Origin: Hygrocybe punicea
Taxonomy: Eukaryota > Basidiomycota > Agaricomycetes > Agaricales > Hygrophoraceae
NCBI GenBank assembly: GCA_963556145.1
Contig: OY744463.1
Span: 4,526,001-4,590,000, forward strand
Length of the DNA: 64,000 bases
Reading direction: 5' to 3'
Shown here one piece after another: positions 10,480-22,446 of the stretch. The position numbers and the translations under genes were made by a program. The number at the start of each line of letters is the position of its first letter. Positions within the stretch are counted from its first letter, which is position 1. The notes beneath the pieces were generated by a model that worked only from the letters and a program-made list of their open reading frames with translations, searched no databases and had not been told where the DNA came from.

Positions 10480-11819
10480 TCCATCCAAATTGGCTTGTAC
10501 ACGGTTTGTATCTGGTTCAGGCCCACTTGGCGTGTTTGGAGGCAATGACCTCAGACACAAATCTACAATAAATCGGCTCAGTGATGATTGAACTCAACTG
10601 GGAGTTGGATGCATAACCGTGAAAAGCTCTGTTTCAGAGCGTGGTTGCCCCACTCCGCTGTCTGGCGGTACGATAAAAGTTGTCAGTCGAATGCCATCCT
10701 GGTTTCTATGGCAGCCTCAGAACCCAGTACTTGATCTCCGACTTTGAACGGTGCCTGAATAAAACCATCCATGGCATCTGTTCCATGTGGAAATGCTGTG
10801 TCTGACACCAGGTAAAAACCTGGTGGCATACGATCCCAAAGCTTCTTGTAAATTGGTTTGGCAACCTGGGAATCATGCCAACTTCCTGGGGCATTCAAAT
10901 TTGCTGATATGATGAGACCTATGAAACAATTGATGAGTTAATATGGCAACAAATCTTGTAGATCAAATACAGTACCCTTGGGGGAAAAAACCAACACCAA
11001 AGAGACAAAATGAGCTTGCAACCAACCATTATAAGTGCAGTTTTCAATGTCGACATCCAATGATGTCTGGACAGGTAGATTGAGGCTGTCAATGCTTGCA
11101 AATGCTCCGGTGAGCATTGGGTGACGATGGTGAATGAGGGCATTAAGGTGGCTGAAGTCGTCACCTCAGGGCCATGTAATAGCAGCATTGGGAAGCTGGC
11201 GAAGAACCTGCAATAAGATTGGGAGACCGAAATTGAGGTATCGGGAAACTGTTGCTGGTATGAGGGTGAAAATCTCCTGGAGTGCCACCTTGGGGGCTGT
11301 CGAGCACAGGTAATGAAGGACCAAACCTAGGCCACTGGCAGCATCAAGAGATTGACGGCCAGGATGCACTGACCCCTTGGGATTCACATCAGTATGGTGA
11401 ATTGATGTTGTGTACCACTGGTCTTGAAAACTGCTGGCAAGTATGTGGTGAAATGTTTTGACATCAAATCCCATCATTACAATGAATCCCTGGTAGTCGT
11501 GACTATGGAGGAGATGCTGCCAAGGTGTATTGAAATGGGGGCTGGGAAGGAGGATGGGTCAGGTGAGGTAGGACCGATTAGCCTGGTGAAGGATCCTCCA
11601 CTGCTCATTAGAGATCTCGAAGTCTGTTATTAGTAACAGTGCCAGTTGCACTAGCTGTTCCTTGTCATCGTCTTCTGCTTGCATAGTGGTGTTAGATGCT
11701 GTGGTGGTGTCCATTGTGTTTGCCCTCCCTAAAATGGCCCTAGCTGTGTTTACAATGAATATGATTATCATTTGTCTTTCGGCCTTATGGTGTACTTTCA
11801 TATCATAGATTATAATCAT
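10480..11819 (-). pseudogene. PIF/Harbinger-like DDE transposase, decayed
   Basis: Read on the minus strand from about 11819 down to about 10480, pieces follow the order of HARBI1-like (DDE_Tnp_4) transposases common in agarics. The N-terminal part has SYLTRP-like and TPWQHLL-like segments; MGFDVKTFHHIL and the GRQSLDAASGLGLVLHYL block lie at 11280-11480; the catalytic core has NAPGSWHDSQVAKPIYKKLW and GFYLVSDTAFP (10790-10900), and the tail YRQTAEWGNHALKQSF follows at about 10640. The frame is broken by TGA codons where CGA is expected (after SYLT near 11561, and at 10680) and by frame changes near 10920 and 11170. No intact terminal inverted repeats were located. Confidence 0.75.
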
Positions 11820-12205
11820 AAATCCTAGATCTTTCCCGATATAACAAAAAAGGCTCTCTAGATGATAATTTCCTTATGGATGTTGGCCCATTTTCTGTAC
11901 AAATACCACTTTTAGATAATATTATTTTCTGCAATATTTTCACAACAAACACAAATGTTTTTCAAAATGTGGATATCTGCGTGTTATGATTTGTTGATGT
12001 TCATTGTATTTTCCCACGAACTGCTTAGTCACTATCAGTAATCGCGAATTGCGCATTGCTTATCAAAATTTGGTTATGTTTGGCTCACGCGCTGGCCCAG
12101 GACGCGTTTTTGCATCTGGCCGAATGGGTCGTCAGCACACACTAGGTAAGTCAGGGAACAAATTTTTGGCCAAGTCCAACCACGCGCATAGGAAGATTCT
12201 TCGAA
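11820..12205. other. Intergenic region, LIG1 upstream sequence
   Basis: AT-rich sequence between the dead transposase and LIG1 with no supportable gene. The last 150 bp become GC-richer and hold an MCB box at 12102-12107. Confidence 0.5.
12102..12107. promoter_or_regulatory. MCB box (ACGCGT) upstream of LIG1
   Basis: ACGCGT lies 99 bp upstream of the LIG1 ATG. In yeasts the MBF factor binds this motif to drive G1/S genes, including the LIG1 orthologue CDC9. Function here is inferred from motif and position only. Confidence 0.45.
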
Positions 12206-15113
12206 ATGCCCAAGACCTTAAAACCAGCACCCCCCCAGCAATCGAGCCTCAAGGAGATGTGGACTGGAAAGGCGAAGCAAAATGCAGAGGTCGCCGATCG
12301 ACTCAGTTTGAAGAAGCGAAGAATAGTCGATTCAGACGAAGAGGAAAAACCTACAGCACACAGACCAGGTGAGCCTGCACCACTGCACCGTGTTCTCGCT
12401 GGTGACATCGAAAGGTAAAGGGAAACGAAGGGAGCTGGACCAAGGCGCCGTTGAGGAAGGTGAAGAGGATGCACCTTCTAGTAGTGCGGACGAAGGTGGC
12501 GATGAGGATCCTGAAGCGGCTCTGGCACGAAAAGATGACGTTGACGTAGAAGGTGGTTGGAAAGTTGGTGATCCGTGCGTTCCGTTATTGGCATAGTTCG
12601 ACTTCATGGGAATCTAATACTTGAAGATTAGAGTGCCGTACTCAGCACTTACCAAAACCTTTTCATTGATTGAAGCCACGACAAAACGTTTAGAAAAGAC
12701 CGCTTTACTCACAGCCTTCTTGCTCCTTGTCATTCAAAGAAGTGCCCAAGGGGATACAAAATCGCTTCTTCAAGCCGTCTACCTTTGTATCAACCGAGTT
12801 CGTAACTTTAAATTTAGTCCTCGAATATACTTGATGGCCCCTCCCACCCCCCTTTAGCTAAGCCCGGATTATGTCGGTATTGAACTTGGTATAGGAGAAA
12901 GTCTTCTCATCAAGGCTATCGTAGAGTCAACCGGGAGAAGTCTCGCGGTTGTGAAAGCTGATTTGAAGAAAGAAGGGGACTTGGGACTCGTGGCGATGGT
13001 CAGCTTCAGGCTGAGTCAATCCAATTCGACCAACGAACTGATGCTTTATCAGACCTCCAAGAACAGTCAAAAAACGCTCTTCAAACCTAAACCTTTGACG
13101 CTACCCTTCGTATTCTCAAACCTGAGGGAAATTGCTCTAAGCTCAGGCCACTCCGTTAGCACCTCACGTTTCTCATTCGGCTCTTGTAATGATTTATCGT
13201 TTCAGTCACAAGCTAAGAAGGTATCAATTATAACCAAACTTCTCGCCTCATGCCAAGGTTTTGAGGCAAAATACATTGTGCGGAGTTTGGAGGGAAAACT
13301 GAGGATTGGCAACGCGGAGCGCTCCGTTTTAGTTGCGCTTGCACATGCAACTGTCTTGGCAGAGAAGGAAAGAAGTAATATCTGTTACTCCAGAATTTCA
13401 CATCGATATTGATCGTTCACGACAGATGGTAAGAAATGGAGCGCTGAAAAGTTGGCCAAGAGATTAGAAGAAGGCGCAAATGTCATCAAAGCAGTGTATA
13501 GGTATGGCCGCTTCTTCGCTGAATCACCTGCCGCTTACGCCGACAATGCTCGCAAGCGAGCTACCGACATACGACAAAGTCATCCCCGCGTTGCTGGAAG
13601 TCGGTATCGATGGCCTACCCGACCAATGCAAGCTGACTCCAGGGGTTCCGCTAAAGCCAATGCTGGCAAAACCCACAAAGGCAATCGGTGAGGTCCTTGA
13701 CAGGTTCGAGAACAAGCACTTCACTTGCGAGTACAAGTATGACGGCGAACGTGCTCAGGTGTGTAGTCGCAGATTGATGTTCTGGGCATGTTCTCAAGCC
13801 TGACTTCTGTTGACAGGTCCATAAACTGGAAGATGGGACCGTGGGTGTATTTAGTCGAAATTCTGAGGATATGAGCAAAAAGTATCCAGATCTTGTGGAG
13901 CAACTTCCTCGTGTGAGTCTGTTCGACTCAATCACAGCCGCTGATTCTCATATAATACATAGTGCATCAGAGATTCCACGACATCCTTTGTTTTGGATGC
14001 GGAAGCGGTGGCTATTGACAAAGTCAGCGGAAATTTGATGCCCTTTCAGGAACTGAGCAGGCGAAAGCGCAAAGACGTCAAAGTAGAGGATATCCAAGTC
14101 CGCGTCTGCCTCTTCGCTTTTGATCTTTTATTTCTGAATGGCGAGGTCCGCTCTAAGATTCCCCTTTCAGCGTCAAGCTAATATCGGTCTCAGCCATTAC
14201 TGAAAAAGTCACTCAGCGAACGTCGGGAACTTCTACGCAAGTATTTCCAGGTCGTGCCGGGAGAATTTGACTACGCGAAATCATCTGACAGCGAAACCAC
14301 CGACGAAATTCAGGCTTTCCTAGAACAAAGCGTCAAGGACGGATGCGAGGGTCTAATGGTTAAAATGCTAGAGAGCGATGAGAGCTTCTACGAGCCTAGT
14401 CGGCGGAGTGTCAACTGGTTGAAGGCAAGTTTTAGGTTGGATGTGTTTGTTGCAGATGGTATCTGGTATCTAAGTCTACCTCTAGCTCAAAAAAGACTAC
14501 CTCGCTGGCGTCGGTGACTCTCTGGACCTGGTCGTCGTCGGTGGCTACTATGGCAAGGGTAAACGCACGAATGTTTATGGGGCTTTCTTGCTAGCTTGCT
14601 ATGACAGTGACTCGGAAGAATTTCAAACAATTTGTAAAATCGGCACTGGTTTCAGCGAGGAGGTTCTTCAAACCCATTACGATGCACTGAAACCTCTGGA
14701 AGTAACCAAGGTTCGCGGCGACGTGAAAGTCGGAGGGGCAAAGCCAGATGTTTGGTTCGAGCCTAAGATTGTTTGGGAAGTGTTGACAGCCGACCTGAGT
14801 TTGAGCCCGGTGTATACCGCCGCACAAGGACTGGTACGGATTCTGCTTCTGCCTCTGGCTGACTCGGTAACTTTGGATACAGGTAGACAACAGGGGGATA
14901 TCCCTGCGCTTCCCACGGTTCCTCCGTGTTCGAGAAGACAAGTCCGCAGATGATGCCACTGGGCCTGATCAGGTGAGAGGGTCGCTATTGTGAAATGACA
15001 CGAGAACTGAAGAAGCTGCCAAGGTTGCGGAAATGTACGAGAGACAAGCTCTAGCACAGAGTAATGGGCGGAAAAGGAAGGGCGGCAAAGATGCCGATGA
15101 TGGATTTTGGTAA
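12206..15113 (+). CDS. LIG1: ATP-dependent DNA ligase I
   Basis: Seals nicks between Okazaki fragments and in excision repair, acting in the nucleus with PCNA. The N-terminus ([19 protein letters not shown]) has a glutamine/hydrophobic segment like a PCNA-interacting box, then a disordered acidic linker. The DNA-binding domain includes [28 protein letters not shown] and [14 protein letters not shown]. Nucleotidyltransferase motifs are present: I with catalytic lysine ([10 protein letters not shown], about 13735), III ([17 protein letters not shown]), IV ([10 protein letters not shown]) and V (NWLKLKKDYL, split by an intron). The OB domain ends with a motif VI equivalent near 14905-14950. The last exon reads [19 protein letters not shown] and ends at TAA 15111. 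It has many short introns; the one at 14425-14485 uses a GC donor. It converges on MPC1 with about 115 bp between stops. Confidence 0.93.
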
Positions 15114-15228
15114 TAAAAAAAATGGACTTCTTGAAATATCAAGGTCGGTATCACCAGTTTTCAGTAAGTGACATTGCCTGGGACAGCTCCATAGGCATCT
15201 AATCCACGAGGAGATATGCGCATTAACG

Positions 15229-15848
15229 CTAAGCACCCATCTTTGCCTCCCCGATGGCGGCTGTCACCTTGTCCTTCGCTGCACTGTCGACGCGTTTGGC
15301 CAAAGCGATCTTTTTCCCTTTCCCGTCGTTGTACCAGTAATTCCAGAAGCGTATACCTTGCACCGACTGGGCGGTCGCGTTGGTGAAATGACAGGCGAAA
15401 AGGAGGTAATTTCGAGGTTGGACACGCCATGCTGGATAATGAGGCTTGTTGGAACAAGTACAACCAAATGTGAGGACGATGCTAACCAAAACGCATGAAC
15501 ACCAGGCTGGATGAAAAGTGTCACTGAAGATGAATACAAGCAGTGGAGCAAAATTATTTACGAATAACAAGTGAGGGCGGTAGTCATCGTTCCGGAAATT
15601 ACTTCTTCGTCCCTGCGTAAATCTGAAAGAGCTGCAATAGGCAGACCCCAGTTTGCCACCTGGCGTCATGAAATCGTTGGTTGCACATTCCGAAAAGGAG
15701 AGTGACAAGACTGACCGGTCCCCAGAAATGGGTGCCTTTGCGGCACATTATTAGAGATGGGGCAGAATATATTACAATGTTTGGACATACTGAAGAAATA
15801 TTCTCTTGATGCTGGTGAACGCAACCAGGCAAAAAATGTCGAGGCCAT
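15229..15848 (-). CDS. MPC1: Mitochondrial pyruvate carrier subunit 1
   Basis: A small inner-membrane protein that pairs with MPC2/3 to import pyruvate into the mitochondrial matrix. Spliced reading: [19 protein letters not shown], then [18 protein letters not shown], then [17 protein letters not shown], then [19 protein letters not shown] and TNATAQ, all hallmarks of the family. The gene uses at least four introns and two 20-nt exons (one coding THFWGP, one coding LVFMRF), and all phases agree. After the conserved core a lysine/alanine-rich tail ([20 protein letters not shown]...) extends to the stop at 15229, longer than yeast MPC1. The longer open frame starting near 15958 is upstream sequence; I chose ATG 15848 because it opens the conserved N-terminus. 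Confidence 0.92.
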
Positions 15849-16153
15849 GAGAGGTGGTCAGAAAAGTCAGTGGAGCCCGGACCAATTTTGCAGAGCCACG
15901 TGTCCATGATGATGAAGCGGGCTAGCTGGGCATTGCTGCTGGCATTGGACTCGGGCATTGCGCTGGCAATACTTGCAAGGCTCTACCACAGTGGATGAGC
16001 TGTAAAATTTCTATTATGCGAAAAAGGCAGCCATCCTGGCCACAAGTCCCCAACGACAATGATCTCGAGCTATCTCAGGCTTGATCCAACACTCAGCCCC
16101 TCATCCAACCACCACCGAATTCCATCTTCACCCGCCCATCTCAACAATCCAAC
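15849..16153. other. Divergent intergenic region between MPC1 and unknown gene
   Basis: About 305 bp shared upstream region of two divergent genes. I see no further gene, and no element I can name with confidence. Confidence 0.4.
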
Positions 16154-17490
16154 ATGCAGACATCATACTCTCAGCAAGGCTATCCTTTTTACGGTCAGCC
16201 AGTAAACCACTACCCGCCATTTGTAGCCTACGCTGGCCCAAGCAACCTGCCACCAGGATTCGCACCACAATATGTTGCTCGTCCTCAAAACACTCCCTTC
16301 ATGGTCGGACCTTCCGCCGATCTTTCCTCCACAGGAGGCCCGACGCCCCGAATGCCTCGACCGAAACACCTCGAGGCAACGGCCAAACCAGGTCCTCGAA
16401 AATCTGCCATGAAAAGATCGGCCACCACTAGCGCCGTGCTGCCAACGGTGCCACTCGCAAGACAACGGACAGGCTCAAACCCGGAAGCGCCTCTCTCGCG
16501 TCAACGCACAACCTCCCACTCCAATAACGCTTTTTTTCCGTGTTTGTCCAGTTGCCTTCGACCCTTTTAGTCATGGACTGAGTTCGCTCCAGATCACATA
16601 TTCATAACATTTCGTCGGACGAACGAACTGCTAGTGGAGAATCTTGCGAATCCGGAAGCCTTGAATGAACTCAGACAAGAACTATTTCCTCTGTGGCCTG
16701 CCGGTGTCGATTCTGAAGAAAGTCAGGGCACCGTGTGGCGAGTTCTCTTCTCGAGAGACCCTTGGAGCAGTAGCGAAAAAGACGCTCTCATGTAAGTCAC
16801 GTTCGCAAACTGCAACTGGGCACCTGGTGACTTATGTCCATATGTAAACCAGGGCATGGGAAATCGTCACCAAGTTATTCCGCCTGCTGGCGAAACGTGT
16901 GAATGCAATCCTCTTTGTCAATTACATACACCCTGCTTATAACGCTTCTCGACAGGGTTACACATATCTCGCCTCTATAAATTCCGGAGATCCGGTTCGT
17001 GCTGTCATCTGCTCAGACGCCCATCTATGAAATCTTTGCTCTATATTAAAGAACCCACGCCTCGTCTTCACAGTCGCCCCACCTGAACAAGGGGCAGATT
17101 TCTTTCTCGCGCACTTCTCCAGTTCTGGCCACCAAGTCTCATTAATCAATCCTCCCTCTATGATAGGCGATTCTCTTGGCGCCAACCTGAGGGCGGCTTT
17201 ACCACGTAAAATTTCGTCCGATCGGATCAATGAAGATAATGTACTTGTTATCGAGGTGAAAAGGAATGGTTACGGCGGTAAGGTCTCCTTTCCTGTACCG
17301 TTGTTCAAAACTAACATCACCATTAGCACCGGAACTGAGCAAGACTCTCTTCATGACATACGTCCTAAAGGAGATCACCAATATGGGGTATTATCTTCAA
17401 ACCACAGTCCCCATGGCAAGAAGGGGGATGTTGAGATTCCGATCACGGAAGGAAGTATGGGTGTTCAAAGGGATCAAGCCGTCCTACTGA
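16154..17490 (+). CDS. Conserved-looking protein of unknown function
   Basis: I do not recognise this gene. It starts at ATG 16154 with a disordered Pro/Tyr/Gln-rich N-terminus (MQTSYSQQGYPFYGQPVNHY), continues with a basic Ser/Thr/Arg linker containing repeated 'RQRT' motifs, and then, after an intron near 16550, a probable folded domain (FITFRRTNELLVENLANPEAL, LRQELFPLWPAGV, VWRVLFSRDPWSSSEKDAL). Further exons give FTVAPPEQGADFFLAHFSS, VSLINPPSMIGDSLGANLRA, VLVIEVKRNGYG and a C-terminal block (MTYVLKEITNMGYYLQTT, GMLRFRSRKEVWVFKG). RQRT-type motifs could be phosphosites. No signal peptide or membrane segment. Splicing is approximate. It converges on IDI1. Confidence 0.65.
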
Positions 17491-17727
17491 ATGATTTTTT
17501 ATACATGGACTATTGACTCCTCGCTCCCTATTATGATTATCTGGTGACCATTGGTAGTTTTCAGTGGTCAGTGGATTGTAGGATACCATGGTACACAATT
17601 GTAACAATGACGAACAGTATAAGATCTGACTGTCTTCGGTTGTCACGGTGTTGCACACGTTTCATTGATTCTACAAACTTACTCTAGAGGTAAAAGTATC
17701 AGACGAACAGGAGCAATAAAGTCGTAT

Positions 17728-18655
17728 TCAGGTCATTTTGACGACCTTGGTGCCATCCACCAGTCCGGCAAGACTTCTTGCTACAACGTTGCCTTTGCCA
17801 TCTCGGCGTTTCTCCAACTCGTCCCACCAACCAAACAGAAAATCGCGTGCGATAAGTTTGAACCAAGGCGTAAAAGATTTCTCTGCGAAGATACGGTTAG
17901 TGATCATCACTTTTCGTTTACAAATGATCTGTTACCTGGATCTTCAAACATGGCTTGCAGTTCCGCTTTGCTTACATATTTATGATCGCGAATTTCATTC
18001 CAGTTGGGGTTGACAGTGACATCCGCAGTCAAAAACAAAATGTAGTCAACTGTCATGTCATCAGAGTCGCCACAAGGTTTGAAACGCAAAATGAAGAGTG
18101 GAATATACCTTCGTGTTCACCCCACATGCCATTGGACGGCGCTAAATAGTGTATTTTGGTCAAGTACTGAAATTCGTCCACAGGTGTCTGACTGCCAGGG
18201 ATTCCCAGCTCATGCTCTAGCTTCCTAGAGGCTGCAATTCTGACCCCAAGTTGTTCTGTTTCTATCTTCTCAGCGTCAAAGTCATCCAGCGGATGTGAAC
18301 AGCAAGTGTTTGTCCACATATCCGGGAAGGTGATTTTCTCGGACGCCCGCTGTTGAAGCAACAGCCTACCATCAGAAGGTCGAAAAACGAAAGCTGAGAA
18401 TGCGCGGTGCAGTAGGCCCTTGTTTATATTTTCCATCAAATGACCTGGATCAGAAAAATTATGGGTTGGATACCATCCAATGGACTTTGGAAATAAGAAA
18501 ATACATGTCTTCTTGTCCATGGCTCCGATAGCGTTATCTTGTTCGTCGACCAAGATACACCGTTCATCCATCAGCTTGGACTGTTCCGGGTCATAATTAG
18601 ACAGGTCTATGCTGGCAAGTGCAGCCCGAGCGGCCTGGATAGCGGGAGAGGTCAT
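17728..18655 (-). CDS. IDI1: Isopentenyl-diphosphate delta-isomerase
   Basis: Interconverts isopentenyl and dimethylallyl diphosphate in the mevalonate pathway, feeding sterols and other isoprenoids. The Nudix-type fold is clear: MDERCILVDEQDNAIGA, then LHRAFSAFVFRPSDGRLLLQQRA, FPDMWTNTCCSHP with the catalytic cysteine, and after an intron the GEHE-VDYILF segment with the catalytic glutamate. It ends SFTPWFKLIARDFLFGWWDELEK and stops at 17728. Three introns are inferred: after KKT(C), after GEHE and after MFEDP. The frame is open upstream to 18889, but ATG 18655 (MTSPAIQ) gives the usual family start; the upstream segment from MARINS is Arg/Ser/Leu-rich and could encode an alternative targeting peptide. 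Confidence 0.93.
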
Positions 18656-18881
18656 GGGACGTTGTGAACTGATTATGTTCAGGTTCAAGTTGCCACGCAG
18701 ACGGCGCCCGAGACGAACGGGAAAAGAACTGAGATGGCGAAGCAGTGTGAAACTCGATTTATGGAACGGCGTTAGACAGGCTATTGTTAACGTTAACGTT
18801 TTAACAGCGACAACACACTCAGGGTCATGAACAGAATTAATTCTAGCCATACACGTAAATGAAAACGGTGCATATGTTTGC

Positions 18882-21800
18882 TCAGACAATGGTTATAGAG
18901 AGCACACCGTAGCTCTTTTTTTGTTCAAGGTGGATGAGGTCTTTCGTTGCAAGGACTGTAAATTCAAACGGTTAATGGTGTGGAAAATTCAGCTTGCAAG
19001 GATACAATGTACACGGTGATTCAGATTTAGTTCACGTACCAAGACAGTGATAAAAAGCTGCGGCGGCAACATGACGAGTGCTGGTCAATTTCGGGACAAT
19101 GTCGTCAAAGGCAAGAGTGGAAGCGATAGGAAGAGTCTGGTGCTGCATTTTGGCATATCTGTCACGGTTTGGATGTCAACAGCTAGCATTCGCAACAATT
19201 GTATAAACAAACTCTAAAAAGTTGAAAGAATTCCTCTCCAATGTTATCAGGTTTATGTCGGTTTGTTGGGAATCTAGAGCCACAGGATTGTCCTCTGGAA
19301 CTGGAACAACATCAAAAACATGTCTCCCCGAACGCAAGGTAGTAAACTCACGTTCGAATGCAAAATCGTCCGCAACCAGTCCCCCAAACGCCATTGGAGA
19401 GAAGCCAACGCCTGTGGCACTGGGTATGAGAGAACTCTCCCGTTGGCTCAGGGAACTTCCTCTTCCTCGGAGTCTGATTTCGGCTTGATCTACACTAATC
19501 CTATCACTGCCTTCTCCGGCAGGACCTAGTGCCGCGCCGTCCACCGATGAGCTGGCCCCTGCGTTGTCCCACGGAAACAAGGACGATCTTTGAGAACCAC
19601 CTGGAACATCTTGCAATCCAATACGGGAACCGAAATTGCTGCCAAGAACGGATGGGGGGCGCGAAGTGCGACGAGCTTGGCCTGGTTCCTATTGCTATAT
19701 GAGTCTTCAAGTCCCGGAAAGAGAGCGAGCTGAAGGGTCATACTTCGGAGGAACGAAGATGCCCAGGATCTTGATCAACATTTACACCGGCGTAAAGATC
19801 ATCTGGGTCTGTTTGAGTTCTCAGGGAACCGGGCAAGCTAATAAACGGTTACCTTCAAGGCCTACACCCATATCAATCCCCATGTCGAAATCATCGCCAT
19901 GCAAAGGGGCTTCCGGGATCTTTGTATTATCGTCCTCGTGCTCATCGAGATTCCTGATCTTGCGACGCTTCGTGGGGGGCCCGTCTGGGTTGGGGGATTA
20001 GAATAGTAAGCTCACGACTTAGACAAATCAGTGACCAGCACCATCAGCCACACTTACCGCACATATGAAGGTGAAGAGCACCGGATTTTGCTTCGACCTG
20101 CAATTTAAAATTCTCCAGCCAAAAGTCCACTAATACTTGGGCTTGAACTGAAGGTGAGGGGGATGAGCTTGAGACAATCCTTCTAACCGCAAAACGATAC
20201 ATACTACCGTTCGGGATCCCCCATAGCATATCGTCCATAACTTTGTTACTATTCTTTTCTGATCTTTTGAGCCCAATCTCATGTCTCAAAATATTCTGTA
20301 GTTCTAGATATTGCGCACGGGCAGCCTGCAATCATCAACATCAACCAACATATCATGAGTGAGGTACGAGTCTCACTTTCATCTCTTCGTCAGTAAGTTC
20401 AGTTCTGACGTCTAAAAGTATCCGGGTTCTTTTATATTTTCGTACGACAGGTTTTTGAGTCGGAGCATCAGCGTTCATACGCTCCGGTTGTTGATGTCCA
20501 TCTTGAGAAAGAGATGTATGAGAAAATATGGCCGGACTGGAAGCAGATCTAGGTGTGTGCATAGAACCCGGCACAGAAAGTGGTCGTAGGTTTTCTGTTG
20601 CGAATAAGTGAGTGCAAATGCGAAGAAAGAAAGGTAAAACCTTTGTCGGAATCGAAGATGAGCTGAATACAAAGAAATCAGATACAATACATCTGAAAAT
20701 GGGTCAGTCTACCGGTGTTTTCGAGCGTGATTCATTTTGAGGAGGATGGATGGATGGCAAATTTGCAGGCATGTCTCTGAGGCTGTTATCCAGGACAGGA
20801 TCAATACCCAAGTCGAAGTCAAAGTCAAAGTCCATGGCCATTTCCATTACAACGTCATTCGCCCCTAAACCAGGATTGGGTTCCACATCCATCGTCGCTC
20901 TATGGCAAATGCCTTCTGCTCAGCCTTGATTTATAAATTTTACAACACGGGAAGCTCACCCATTTCTAAGCTTCACGGGGGAACCTCCCCAACCTTCTCC
21001 AAGCTCCCTTGCCAATTCGTCCCCTAGCCCGCCACCGATGTCGAAGCCATCCGAGGCATTGAAAAAATTATCATCAAAGCTGAATACGCCGTCGTATTGA
21101 GATGACGAAAGATCGATACCACTGTTGCCATTGAATGACGCATCAAAGGAAGAGGACAGTAGATGCTCATGATTTTCGTTCAGCGTGTATAAATCTGCAC
21201 GGACGACGTCCTCTGAAACTGGAAGAGGTTTCGACTTGTTCTTCTTGGCCCGCTTAACCTGTTTTGAGTTCGGGTCAAATTCTTCGTCTTCTTCGACCAT
21301 ATCATGATTTGACGTCCTTTTTTCTGACAGATTCAAGTGTGAACGAGAGGATTCGGAGAATCACAACGAGGTGAAACATACCGCCGATATTGAGATATTC
21401 ATCCCAGTCCTATGCAGCAGTTGAATGTCCTTGCATCATCAATGGATGTGGAATGAACGAACCACAACCAAGTTATCAAACTCCATGGCGAATGCTGTCC
21501 TAGGGTCTTCTACCAAAGTCAACGCTGAAGGCCTGGCAATAGGGTTTATTTGCTCAATATCACCCGTGTCGGTTCAGATGCAGGCAAGCATACCGGACGT
21601 TAGGCTGAGCCATTTGGAGCTGCGCATCGGATGTAAATCTGGATTCAAACTCTTGCACCATCTTCTTGAGAGAATTAAAGCATAGCGTAACATCTGACAA
21701 GAAAATTTCCTGTTTGACTAGACCCCCCGGAAGTTGGATCAAAGCCAGCTGCAGATTAATGCACAACCAATCCGAACCTTTGTATACACTAAATGCCAAT

Positions 21801-22113
21801 ATTATTACACGCTTAGATGCAATGATATATCCGACTTACCGTGCTGCACCAACCATTAAGTTGCTTGACAACCTCAAAGCCAGAGGTTCGGCGGGTTCAG
21901 CGATAAGAGTGCATAATTGTGATATATCGGCTGTTAGTACATTGCGTTTCTGCAGTTTCTTGAACGTTGATTTGGATCCGAGTGTTGCAGCAAGCCTGGA
22001 TGTTGCGTTACGACACAGTAATCGAAGAGGGAATACATCGACGTGTGTCTTGCTAACCAGAGCAACCCAATTCCGCTGTCCCTCCTTGCAAGCAGTTCTG
22101 GAGAAAAAAACAT
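18882..22113 (-). CDS. REC8: Meiotic cohesin kleisin REC8 (RAD21/REC8 family)
   Basis: The kleisin subunit bridges SMC1/SMC3 and holds sister chromatids in meiosis until separase cleavage. The N-terminal domain reads MFFSPELLARRDSGIGLLW | LAATLGSKSTFKKL, then KRNVLTADISQLC and AEPLALRLSSNLMVG, and YKVKQEIFLSDV. The ATLGSK/FKKL wording matches REC8 of fission yeast better than mitotic RAD21. The middle is acidic and disordered with candidate separase and Polo sites. The C-terminal winged-helix domain is encoded near 19030-19200 (MQHQTLPIASTLAFDDIVPKL, HVAAAAFYHCLVLATKDLI) and the stop is at 18882. At least eight introns are needed; middle exon borders are approximate. It lies head-to-tail with IDI1, 226 bp apart, and an ACGCGT box sits 191 bp upstream. 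Confidence 0.85.
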
Positions 22114-22303
22114 GTCGTGACGATGCGTATGTACTGAATGGAAGCAAGTAGCTCTGGTCAAGAGTGACAGAATGGGGAGAAATGTAGTGAAACCCACCGT
22201 TTTGCAGAGGGAACGGGCTACAGATACAGCATCAAGAGACCCAGCTCCGAGAATTATTTAGGCTTAAGTAGTGGGGAATGGTCAATATTAAATGATTAAT
22301 GAG

Positions 22304-22309
22304 ACGCGT
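22304..22309. promoter_or_regulatory. MCB box (ACGCGT) upstream of REC8
   Basis: The motif lies 191 bp upstream of the REC8 ATG, in the 333-bp gap to the next gene. In fission yeast rec8 is driven before meiotic S phase by MBF through MCB boxes; the same role here is inferred. Confidence 0.45.
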
Positions 22310-22446
22310 CCGCGCGATCCTTCTCTGCTGTTTTGGGGCAATCAGCTTACGTAACTTGATTTTTTAATTTTATTCCAAAACGGTCTGGATACCTATATTG
22401 ATGATGTTAGAATATTAGAGCAAAGTTACATCGAAGGGTATACTTT

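Noticed and set aside
12004..12372. 122-aa open frame overlapping the LIG1 start
   Set aside because: Different frame from the conserved LIG1 N-terminus, and it contains the promoter motif region.
18656..18889. Extended IDI1 N-terminus
   Set aside because: It starts before the conserved start and runs close to the REC8 stop; kept only as a possible alternative leader.
20704..21336. Separate small acidic genes on the minus strand
   Set aside because: They are consecutive exons of the REC8 middle region.
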